Origin: a virus
Length of the DNA: 37,257 nucleotides
Reading direction: 5' to 3' (one strand)
Virus record (IMG/VR): IMGVR_UViG_3300046006_001093
Span: 1 to 37,257 of that record
Below are positions 27,479-34,405 of this stretch, one piece after another. Below the pieces are notes generated by a model. It did no database searches, was not told where the DNA came from, and was given only the letters and a program-made list of their open reading frames with translations. The translations under genes were made by a program, and so were the position numbers. Position 1 is the first letter of the stretch. Each line of letters begins with the position of its first letter.

Positions 27479-28987
27479 ATGACAACCAGTACAGTAGTAA
27501 TACTAAGATCGGGTACAATCTGGACAGTACCCTGGAATTGGAATAGCAACACAAACACAGTAATCTGTATTGGTGGTGGCGCTGGTGGTAATGGTGGTTC
27601 AGCAAACGGTGGCGGTGGTGGCGGTGGTGCCCGTGCAGTATCAACTAATCTAAACCTCACGCCGGGTAGTAATGTGTCATTTCAAATAGGTGCTGGTGGT
27701 GCTTCAGGTTCTAGTGGTGGCGATACATCTTTCAATAGTGGTGCTATTATAGCTAAAGGTGGCTCGACTGGTTCGAATGGAACTGGTGGTGCTGGAGGAT
27801 CAGCAGCGTCTTCTACTGGCACAACAAAATACTCTGGCGGTAATGGAGGTAATGCTTCTGCTGGCAACGGCGGAGGTGGTGGTGGTGCAGCTGGAGATGC
27901 TGGCAACGGAAGTAATGGTGCTACTACAAATGGCGGCGCTGGTGGAATCAACGACGGCGGCAATGGTTCTATTTTGATTAGTGGAACAGGATGGGCTGGT
28001 TTTGATTTAGGCAATCAAGATACTAGATATGGATCTAATTATGCTGGTGGAGGTGGTGGAGGCGGTGCACCTGGTCCAGGTGGCGAAGATGGAAATGATG
28101 CTTCTAACGGTGGTGCTGGTGCATCATTTGGCGGAGGTGGTGGTGGAGGTGGTATTGATATAGGAACTGATGGAGCTGGTGGCATAGGTGGTGTCGGTGC
28201 TATTATAGTAAGTTGGAACTGGGAAGGCAAGATTAAAGCATCTGGACAACTCGCTATGAGTGAGATCAAGGCAACTCTAGATGAAAATTATGCGAACACA
28301 TCATTAAACGAAACGAGCATGAGAACTCTTGCTGGTATACCTTCAGGTCAAATAGCTATTAGTAATTTTTATAGTAAAACACCGAATGCAACGTTTATAG
28401 CTAGTTCATCATCAGGCACATCTGTTCCTAATACTACAACAACCTTGCCATCAGGTTGGGAAGTTAGAGATATGTGCATTTTAGCTGTAACACACTACAA
28501 TCAAGAAACATTTATAAATCAAGATGGTTGGTTTTATGTCGGTAAATCTCTTTCTAATTCCAGCCTTTTAAGATTAAATGTTTTCTATAGAATACTACAG
28601 GCTGGAGATACCGCTCCCTCATTTACCACTGCGCCTCAAGCATGGCAAATGCTTCTCTTTAGAAAAGCGAGCAGATTGACAAACAAACAGGTTGTCAACA
28701 ACTATGGCTTCTTCGGCACTACACTGCCACTTACAGGATTTACCAAGATTTCTGATTCGCGCAGAATTGTTTCTATAGTTGCTGACACTTTCTATTTTTC
28801 CTATCCTACTCCAGCACCACCAGCAGGATGGACAACTCATGTTGTTAATGGTCAAGCAATTTATCAGGGATCCCAAATTTCATCTGCTTCTGTTCCGTCG
28901 AGTTCCTATACTAATGGTTCAACTGTTACATGGACTAATTTTGATAGTGGTTATACTCAAGGTGGTATTCTTTTTGAACTTGAATAA
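27479..28987 (+). CDS. Glycine-rich tail adhesin
   Basis: 502 residues. After a short N-terminal strand region (TIWTVPWNWNSNTNTVICIG) residues about 35-250 are a run of Gly-rich repeats (GGGGGGARAV, GAGGASGSSGG, GGAGGINDGG) that look like polyglycine-II sandwiches, as in the tip adhesins (gp38 type) of T4-like phages such as S16. In phages of this type the loops between glycine strands set host range. The C-terminal half has SGQIAISNFYSKTPNATF, a marine T4-like fibre motif, and then a beta domain (PSGWEVRDMCILAVTHYNQE, LLFRKASR, GGILFELE). The gene has its own late promoter. The minus-strand frame is a proline-rich mirror, not a gene. Adhesin role is likely; direct gp38 homology is not shown. 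Confidence 0.75.
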   Translation: MTTSTVVILRSGTIWTVPWNWNSNTNTVICIGGGAGGNGGSANGGGGGGGARAVSTNLNLTPGSNVSFQIGAGGASGSSGGDTSFNSGAIIAKGGSTGSNGTGGAGGSAASSTGTTKYSGGNGGNASAGNGGGGGGAAGDAGNGSNGATTNGGAGGINDGGNGSILISGTGWAGFDLGNQDTRYGSNYAGGGGGGGAPGPGGEDGNDASNGGAGASFGGGGGGGGIDIGTDGAGGIGGVGAIIVSWNWEGKIKASGQLAMSEIKATLDENYANTSLNETSMRTLAGIPSGQIAISNFYSKTPNATFIASSSSGTSVPNTTTTLPSGWEVRDMCILAVTHYNQETFINQDGWFYVGKSLSNSSLLRLNVFYRILQAGDTAPSFTTAPQAWQMLLFRKASRLTNKQVVNNYGFFGTTLPLTGFTKISDSRRIVSIVADTFYFSYPTPAPPAGWTTHVVNGQAIYQGSQISSASVPSSSYTNGSTVTWTNFDSGYTQGGILFELE

Positions 28988-29021
28988 AATATATTAATTG
29001 TATAATTAGGAGTTAAACTGA

Positions 29022-29333
29022 ATGAATGATGAAAACACAAATGTGGTAATTAATTTTGGAAATCCTCAACACAGAGCTGCTTTAGTTAATGTATCAACTG
29101 GTATTGTTGAAAATGTCATTGTTGTAAACTCATTTGAAGATGAAGTTCCTGCTGGTTATACAATCAAGCCCATAACAATAATTGACCTGGTGGGTGAAAT
29201 AACACAGGAATATTTGGATATGATTGATATTATCAAACAGATTGATCCAGATTATAAAACACCAACTAAAGAGATAGAGATAAGACTCAATGTAACTAAA
29301 TGGAGTGAAGAAAGAGGATTTTATACTGAATAA
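29022..29333 (+). CDS. Small protein after the adhesin (fibre-assembly-like)
   Basis: 103 residues. The motif RAALVNVSTGIVENVIVVNSFEDEVPAGYTIKPI resembles small domains found in phage fibre-assembly or tail-chaperone proteins, where a description of the value is followed by an acidic loop and a Pro-Gly-Tyr (motif quoted in part: ALVNVSTGIVENVIVV). The C-terminal part is charged (YLDMIDIIKQIDPDYKTPTKEIEIRL). AGGAG at 29008-29012 lies 9 bases before the ATG. It follows the glycine-rich adhesin, so helping that protein fold or attach is plausible. Function is inferred from position and loose similarity. Confidence 0.65.
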   Translation: MNDENTNVVINFGNPQHRAALVNVSTGIVENVIVVNSFEDEVPAGYTIKPITIIDLVGEITQEYLDMIDIIKQIDPDYKTPTKEIEIRLNVTKWSEERGFYTE

Positions 29334-29359
29334 GTATAATCTTTATTGGATTCTATACG

Positions 29360-30364
29360 ATGCAGAATAGTTTATTTTGGGTAAATTCTGGAAACAACGT
29401 TGTAACAAACAAGAAAGCTTTTTCAGAATTATATGACTATACCAATCTTAGATACAATATCAATCCAGCATTTGAAAACATTGATTGGACCAAAGAACCT
29501 ACCAAAACCCTCAAGCAACTATATAAAGAAAGAGCAGAGCAACTAAGAACTGACTATGACTATCTGATCGTATATTTTAGTGGTGGTTCAGACTCAATTA
29601 CAGTCGTAAACTCATTTTTAGATAATGATATACCCATAGACGAGATAGTCATCAATTCATTCACACAAGTGGATAAAGATGTTCTGAATTGTGACTATGC
29701 CAAGAGGTATCTTAAGCTTCGATCATTCAGAGGCAAGATAACTATCAATAATTTGGATCTTGATAAGATCAACACCATCATAGATAAGCAGTTGTGGTTT
29801 TATGATGAGTACAATTTTTCTGGTTTGTTGCCGTCATTGTCGAGAAGAAAAATATGTTTCTTCGAACAAAACAACTTACTTTCTTATACAAAAAGAATTG
29901 GTAAAGTGGCTCATATTTTTGGAGCAGAGTTTCCAGATATCACATGTCGCGAAGGTTCGTTCTACTGTAATATCAAATATTCTTCATTCGTAAACAATTT
30001 TGGATATCACGAAGCTTCAATCTTCTTTTTTATTCCAATTGAACATCCAGCTGTGTTTGTCAAGCAATGTCACGTACTAGCAAGGTATATGCATAAGACT
30101 GGTCTTTCGAAAGAAAGTGATTGTAAAATATCCATACGTGATGAATTTAATCCAGCTATGTCTAGTGTCAAAACTGGTGGACGTTCAAAAAACCAATTTT
30201 TGGCTGGCACTGAAAGTAGAATGATATTAGAAACATACATATCAGATAGTAAGTTCAAAGACTTATATAAGAATGCACTATATAATGAATTATTAAAACC
30301 ACAGGTAAACAAAGTAGTATTACTCAATGGATATAAATCATTTAAATTGTTTGATGTTGATTGA
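29360..30364 (+). CDS. PP-loop ATPase A (ATP pyrophosphatase-like)
   Basis: 334 residues. A clear PP-loop, YFSGGSDSI (Ser74-Gly-Gly-Ser-Asp-Ser79), lies at the end of a hydrophobic strand (YDYLIVYF), preceded by a helix rich in charged residues (LKQLYKERAEQLRTDY). PP-loop enzymes cleave ATP to AMP and PPi and adenylate a substrate, as in asparagine synthetase, PAPS reductase-type, tRNA-thiolation and QueC enzymes. I see no CxxC zinc site or glutaminase domain here, and the C-terminal two thirds match no subfamily I know. Related genes annotated as PAPS-reductase-like occur in marine T4-like phages as far as I recall. The next start is two bases after its stop, so the two PP-loop genes are coupled. 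Substrate unknown. Confidence 0.75.
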   Translation: MQNSLFWVNSGNNVVTNKKAFSELYDYTNLRYNINPAFENIDWTKEPTKTLKQLYKERAEQLRTDYDYLIVYFSGGSDSITVVNSFLDNDIPIDEIVINSFTQVDKDVLNCDYAKRYLKLRSFRGKITINNLDLDKINTIIDKQLWFYDEYNFSGLLPSLSRRKICFFEQNNLLSYTKRIGKVAHIFGAEFPDITCREGSFYCNIKYSSFVNNFGYHEASIFFFIPIEHPAVFVKQCHVLARYMHKTGLSKESDCKISIRDEFNPAMSSVKTGGRSKNQFLAGTESRMILETYISDSKFKDLYKNALYNELLKPQVNKVVLLNGYKSFKLFDVD

Positions 30365-30366
30365 AA

Positions 30367-31164
30367 ATGACCACTGAAAATAACTGGTTGACACACAATC
30401 TTCGTGAACGCCTGACCGATCCTAACACAGATTTCAATCATACTATAAAAGTTGATATGTTTGATGACATCACGTTTGACGAGGCCAGCACTGAAGTCTG
30501 CTACAAATTACAAGCAATCAACCCTAATATTTTTTTAGGTTTGAGTGGTGGTTTAGATTCCGAATACGTGTTCAGAAAGCTCCATTCACTAGAAATACCT
30601 TTCACATCGGTAATTGTACAGTGTCCTTGTTATACCAAAGAAACACAGATTGCCTTTAATTTGTGTAAAGAGTATGGTGTTGAACCTGTTGTTATAGAAA
30701 TCAGTGAAAAAGAGATGTTTTTATACTATCATAAGAACATTTATGAATCGTTCAACGGTATAGGTATAGGTTCTGTAGCATCAATTACAGCAACCGAGTA
30801 TGCAAAAAATCACAATGGAATTTTTATAAAGTCTGAACACACAATTGGTGATATAGACGGAAAAGTTGCAATAGAAATGAACGAGTTTGATTTCTATTGC
30901 AATATCAACTACGATAACTCATATAACTTTTTCATGTATACGCCTGAGATTGTATATTCTTTAGCCAAATGTATGGGGAACACCGACTCGCAGACATTCA
31001 AGTGTGCTATGTTCAACATACCCTATAGAGAAAAGATTTATCCTAATTACTCTCCACATATTATGGTTTGTTACAAATATGCGATTTCAAAAAGAAAATA
31101 CCGACCAAGTTCTAAATACACAGAAATACCAAAAAAATTTATTGAGGATCATTTTAAAAAATGA
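30367..31164 (+). CDS. PP-loop ATPase B (asparagine-synthetase-like loop)
   Basis: 265 residues from the ATG at 30367; a TTG two codons earlier is possible but less likely. The loop is IFLGLSGGLDSEYVFRKL (Ser60-Gly-Gly-Leu-Asp-Ser65), the form typical of asparagine-synthetase-type PP-loop enzymes, after a strand and before a helix. Further residues such as VIVQCPCYTKETQIAFNLCKEYG fit the Rossmann-like alternation. There is no glutaminase domain and length is half that of AsnB, so it is a stand-alone adenylating or ligating enzyme at most. Low similarity to PP-loop A beyond the loop suggests two different roles rather than a recent duplication. The stop overlaps the fatty acid hydroxylase start by four bases. 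Substrate unknown. Confidence 0.75.
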   Translation: MTTENNWLTHNLRERLTDPNTDFNHTIKVDMFDDITFDEASTEVCYKLQAINPNIFLGLSGGLDSEYVFRKLHSLEIPFTSVIVQCPCYTKETQIAFNLCKEYGVEPVVIEISEKEMFLYYHKNIYESFNGIGIGSVASITATEYAKNHNGIFIKSEHTIGDIDGKVAIEMNEFDFYCNINYDNSYNFFMYTPEIVYSLAKCMGNTDSQTFKCAMFNIPYREKIYPNYSPHIMVCYKYAISKRKYRPSSKYTEIPKKFIEDHFKK

Positions 31165-31595
31165 CCTATGTTGCAATCTTTATATCTTGGACTTTCGTAA
31201 TCTATTGGATGCATAGACTGGTACATTGCATTCCTTTTCTGCAAACAATACATGCTGACCATCACAGATACGTGAATAATCATGATATTGGATGGCATTG
31301 GTCAAACGTTTTCCTGTATAATGATACATGGATGAGTACACTGGATCTATGGATTACTGAAGTAATACCAACAATGATCATAAGTTTCTTTTTTGGTTAT
31401 TGGCTGTTTGTGCTATACTATTTCTGGGCTGCTTTCATACAAGAGACAATAGAACATAATAATAAATTTGATCTGTATCCTTGGTTAACAAGTGGTAAAT
31501 GGCATATGATGCACCATAAAAACAACAGTTGCAACTATGGTGTGTTTTTTCCTATATGGGATATTTTGTTCAATACACGAAAAGTCGTAAACTAA
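31161..31595 (+). CDS. Membrane fatty acid hydroxylase / sterol desaturase superfamily protein
   Basis: 144 residues, compact for the family. The di-iron histidine boxes are present: His18-x3-His22 (HRLVH), His31-AD-His34-His35 (HADHH), His99 (IEHNN) and His115-MM-His118-His119 (HMMHH). The C-terminal NYGVFFPIWDILFNT is a family signature. Hydrophobic segments at about 1-17 and 65-95 would place it in a membrane with the di-iron site on the cytoplasmic face. The superfamily hydroxylates or desaturates acyl chains, carotenoids or sterols using oxygen. The ATG overlaps the PP-loop B stop (ATGA), so the three genes form one translated unit. A phage copy could change host lipids late in infection; the substrate cannot be told. 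Confidence 0.88.
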   Translation: MTYVAIFISWTFVIYWMHRLVHCIPFLQTIHADHHRYVNNHDIGWHWSNVFLYNDTWMSTLDLWITEVIPTMIISFFFGYWLFVLYYFWAAFIQETIEHNNKFDLYPWLTSGKWHMMHHKNNSCNYGVFFPIWDILFNTRKVVN

Positions 31596-31597
31596 CT

Positions 31598-32503
31598 TTA
31601 TTTTTGATCTAATATGTTAGAAAAATCCCATATACCTGTTTCAGGTCTATTTCTGATTGTATAATGTATAGTTGTCTGAAGATGATTTAGTATCTTATCT
31701 TTCGTATCTAATGTAATTACGTTGTTTTTATGATCAAAAACTTTACAGATATTGCCTTTTTTCATCTCTACAGGTAACCAGTATCTCATGGGTGCAGATA
31801 GACTATTTCCACCACCATACTCTATAGATTTCATACGGCGCCAGGCATCAATCTGACTTGCTCCATAACCAATATCCATCAATTGTAATACCTTTTCATC
31901 CCATAGACATTTATAACAGAGACCACATGAACTAATCTGTTTAGTTTCTTCATCTAGTACGGGCGAGAAACATGAAATTGTCTTACTTCTAATTGCCTCG
32001 GGTAAATATGTGAACACGTGGTATCTGTTGAATTTTTCATGATAGCTGTCATCTGCCAGAGGATGAGTCATCTCACCTCTAGTCATCAACTTATTCCAAA
32101 GATTAAGGGAAGCAAAGTATGTTGGAGTTCCTTTGATATTTTTACCTTTGAAAAGAGATTGATTCTGTTGTTCCCAAGTTCTACCTGTCACCAATCTATC
32201 ATATTTGGAATTATTGATGTGTTCACTTGACCATTCAATACCATAAAGCATTTGGTGGTTGTTCTCATCGTTAATATTACTGGAAACAACTTCCTCGACA
32301 ATCACATCAAAATCTCTGATTTTTTTCAGTTCAGCAATAAGATCGTCGAAGTTGTGCATGAAGATTGCTCTGTTTGCCCATTTCAGATTCTCATCTTTTG
32401 TTGTCAGCGTGACAGTTGTTAACGGTTCATCCGTTTCAGATAAAATCTTATACGCAATGTAAGCCGAATCTGCACCACCAGAAAACAATAGCAGATTTTT
32501 CAT
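31598..32503 (-). CDS. QueC-like PP-loop ATPase with four-cysteine zinc site
   Basis: 301 residues on the minus strand, the only such gene in the window. The N-terminal MKNLLLFSGGADSAYIAYKI has the PP-loop Ser8-Gly-Gly-Ala-Asp-Ser13. Near residue 178 lies Cys178, then Cys193-GL-Cys196-YK-Cys199, the C-x14-CxxCxxC arrangement of a QueC-type zinc site. QueC (about 220 residues) converts carboxydeazaguanine to the nitrile preQ0; the longer length and an unfamiliar middle (about 80-170) make a different substrate possible. No other deazaguanine gene is visible in the window. A ribosome site (AAGGAG) lies upstream of the ATG and a late promoter box on the same strand is 37 bases from the start. 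It converges with the fatty acid hydroxylase gene, with two bases between the stops. Confidence 0.8.
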   Translation of the reverse strand: MKNLLLFSGGADSAYIAYKILSETDEPLTTVTLTTKDENLKWANRAIFMHNFDDLIAELKKIRDFDVIVEEVVSSNINDENNHQMLYGIEWSSEHINNSKYDRLVTGRTWEQQNQSLFKGKNIKGTPTYFASLNLWNKLMTRGEMTHPLADDSYHEKFNRYHVFTYLPEAIRSKTISCFSPVLDEETKQISSCGLCYKCLWDEKVLQLMDIGYGASQIDAWRRMKSIEYGGGNSLSAPMRYWLPVEMKKGNICKVFDHKNNVITLDTKDKILNHLQTTIHYTIRNRPETGIWDFSNILDQK

Positions 32504-32539
32504 ACTAACTCCTTTTTAATATATATAATGTGTTCTCTC

Positions 32540-32547
32540 TATTTATA
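32540..32547 (-). promoter_or_regulatory. Minus-strand late promoter box (TATAAATA)
   Basis: The plus strand reads TATTTATA, so the minus strand reads exact TATAAATA, 36 bases upstream of the QueC-like start at 32503 and inside the 61-base gap between divergent genes. The plus strand here also has TATAAAAG at 32544-32551 and TATAAT at 32524-32529, either of which might serve the TctC gene, but neither is a good match with proper spacing. Confidence 0.65.
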
Positions 32548-32564
32548 AAAGGTATTTCTAACCA

Positions 32565-33539
32565 ATGAAAAGTTTTATAGTTGCTGTGTTGTTGATGATA
32601 TCATCAACAATTGTTCTTGCATCTCAACCACTAAATATCGTTGTTCCGAGTATACCAGGTGGCGGAGCAGACGTACATGCCAGACTTGTATCAAAACACC
32701 TAATCAAATATATCAATACACCAGTCAATGTTATGAATATGCAAGGTGCTGGTGGCCTTACCATGTCAAACTGGATATACAATGTGTCAGACCAGCAGAA
32801 TACAATAGGCATTCTGTCTGTAAACAATAACACAATAACACACGGCATATTGAAAGAGGAAAATGTAAAGTATGATATACAGAAGTTCAAATGGCTTCTA
32901 TCACTAGAAGATGGAGATAAGAATGTCTTTGTCCTCTGGGCAAACAGAACTAGAGGACTAGACAATATCACAATGCTCTTAAAACCAGATAACATTTTTG
33001 TTATTGGAAACCAGGGTCCAAATAATATTCAGACATATTTTATTTCTACTGTTATTGGTGTTAAATCTAAGATCATATTTGGATACAAAGATATCATCAA
33101 AGCATTGGAAATGAACGAGATCGACGCCAGATTTGGTACTATAATGAGTGCAGAGTCTAGATATCCTCAATGGCTGACAGGACAAGATGTTATTGTTCCT
33201 ATTCTACAGATGGGTGCACCACATAGACACCCTTCAATCAAAAATGTTCCAAATATTAGAGAGCTTGTCAAAGATGATAATGATCTAAAACTAATCACAT
33301 TCTATGAAAAATTAGTTAAGTTATCGCGCCTTGTAATAGCACCTCCAAATATGAAGTCAGATAGAGTAGAATTTATCATTGATGCATTGATGAACATGAG
33401 ACAGGATAAAGATTTTATCTCTGACAGTGACAAACTCAATCTAGATTTTAATTTCATCAATCAAAATGAAACTAGTATACTTATACAAGACATTTTAAAC
33501 ACTGATCCTTCTATAGTCAGAATGTTTATAAATAAGTAA
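32565..33539 (+). CDS. TctC/Bug-type periplasmic solute-binding protein
   Basis: 324 residues. A signal peptide is clear: basic start (MKSF), hydrophobic core (IVAVLLMISSTIVLA) and likely cleavage near Ala19/Ser20. The mature start NIVVPSIPGGGADVHARLVSKHL matches the TctC (Bug) signature IVVP..PGGG.D..AR, followed by NMQGAGGLTMSNW (the family's GAGG ligand-contact segment). Length matches the usual ~320 residues. These proteins bind carboxylates such as citrate or dicarboxylates in the periplasm and feed the tripartite TctAB transporter. No TctA or TctB gene is here, so it would have to work with a host transporter, much as phage PstS does for phosphate. It lacks a good ribosome site. The 3' end contains the late promoter box of gp13. 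A proteobacterial origin is inferred. Confidence 0.87.
   Translation: MKSFIVAVLLMISSTIVLASQPLNIVVPSIPGGGADVHARLVSKHLIKYINTPVNVMNMQGAGGLTMSNWIYNVSDQQNTIGILSVNNNTITHGILKEENVKYDIQKFKWLLSLEDGDKNVFVLWANRTRGLDNITMLLKPDNIFVIGNQGPNNIQTYFISTVIGVKSKIIFGYKDIIKALEMNEIDARFGTIMSAESRYPQWLTGQDVIVPILQMGAPHRHPSIKNVPNIRELVKDDNDLKLITFYEKLVKLSRLVIAPPNMKSDRVEFIIDALMNMRQDKDFISDSDKLNLDFNFINQNETSILIQDILNTDPSIVRMFINK
33527..33534 (+). promoter_or_regulatory. T4-type late promoter box before gp13
   Basis: Exact TATAAATA at the very end of the TctC gene, 31 bases before the gp13 ATG. It overlaps the last codons (Ile-Asn-Lys) and continues to the stop. Confidence 0.65.
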
Positions 33540-33565
33540 TATAAACAATGTAACAAGGTCTAAAA

Positions 33566-34405
33566 ATGTCTATTCCATCATCAAGAGAACAACTAAAAGA
33601 TTGGTGCCTTCGTCAGCTTGGGTTTCCAGTCATTGAAATCAATGTCGATGATGACCAGGTTGATGATCGTATCGATGAAGCATTGCAGTATTTCCAGCAG
33701 TTCCATTTTGATGGTGTTGAACGCTGGTACCTCAAGCATCAGATCACACAAGAGAATAAGGATAACGGCTATATTCCTATCACGGAAAACATTATAGGTG
33801 TTACTCGTATTTTTCCTGTAGGATCAACAAATGCTTCTGTAAATATGTTCGACCTGAGATATCAGTTGAGACTTCACGAACTTTATGACTTTACATCTAC
33901 ATCTTACGTCAACTATGTTCTTACAATGCAGCATATCCGTACACTGGATATGCTTTTTTCTGGTGAAACACCCATCAGATTCAATCGTCATACAGATAAA
34001 CTCTACATCGATTGGGATTGGGCAAATGATGTTGATGTTGGTGAATGGGTTATCATTGAAGGTTATATTATAGTTGATCCTAATACATATACAGATATTT
34101 ACAATGATCGTATGTTAAAAAAGCTGGCTACTGCTTACATCAAAAAGCAGTGGGGAGCAAACATGTCTAAGTTTGCTGGTATGCAGTTGCCTGGTGGTAT
34201 TACTATGAATGGTATACAGATATTTCAGGATGCTGTAGCTGAAATCAAAGAACTTGAAGAGTTGATTCGTGATACCTACGAGGAACCTCCTCAGTTTTTA
34301 TTAGGAACCTGGGTATCATTTTTTATAAATACTGCTATAGGGTCATCATTATTAGGATTTATGGGATATGCAGCAAAAATATGGAATTATATACCTATGG
34401 TTTGA
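33566..34405 (+). CDS. 13: Neck/head completion protein gp13
   Basis: 279 residues against 309 in T4 gp13. The sequence has the features I know from gp13 of T4-like phages: SREQLKDWCLRQLGFPVIEINVDDDQVDDRIDEAL at the N-terminus, YFQQFHFDGVERWYLKHQIT, GVTRIFPVG, YDFTSTSYVNYVLTMQHI and the C-terminal helix EIKELEELIRDTYEEPPQF (quoted in pieces of the conserved blocks). It completes the filled head and forms the neck with gp14 before tail joining. After about Gly247 the protein continues with a hydrophobic stretch (TWVSFFINTAIGSSLLGF) that I do not expect in gp13 and that coincides with the leader of the homing endonuclease. So the native C-terminus may have been extended by the insertion. It has its own late promoter. 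Confidence 0.92.
   Translation: MSIPSSREQLKDWCLRQLGFPVIEINVDDDQVDDRIDEALQYFQQFHFDGVERWYLKHQITQENKDNGYIPITENIIGVTRIFPVGSTNASVNMFDLRYQLRLHELYDFTSTSYVNYVLTMQHIRTLDMLFSGETPIRFNRHTDKLYIDWDWANDVDVGEWVIIEGYIIVDPNTYTDIYNDRMLKKLATAYIKKQWGANMSKFAGMQLPGGITMNGIQIFQDAVAEIKELEELIRDTYEEPPQFLLGTWVSFFINTAIGSSLLGFMGYAAKIWNYIPMV
34324..34331 (+). promoter_or_regulatory. Late promoter box for the homing endonuclease, inside gp13
   Basis: Exact TATAAATA within the unusual 3' tail of gp13, 37 bases before the endonuclease ATG, followed by AGGA at 34354-34357 as ribosome site. Late promoters are known ahead of T4 homing endonuclease genes. Confidence 0.55.

Noticed and set aside
27463-28269. Three proline-rich open frames on the minus strand
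   Set aside because: They mirror the Gly-rich codons of the plus-strand adhesin (GGN read as NCC gives proline), so they are composition artefacts.
30070-30441. Minus-strand frame of 123 residues over the PP-loop A and B junction
   Set aside because: It overlaps two well-supported plus-strand genes, has no ribosome site and shows no family motif.
32544-32551. TATAAAAG as a plus-strand late promoter for the TctC gene
   Set aside because: Only a partial match, and it would leave too short a leader before the ATG at 32565; the overlapping minus-strand match is exact.
32624-32995. Minus-strand frame of 123 residues inside the TctC gene
   Set aside because: The plus frame has a signal peptide and TctC motifs; the reverse frame has neither a start signal nor a recognisable domain.
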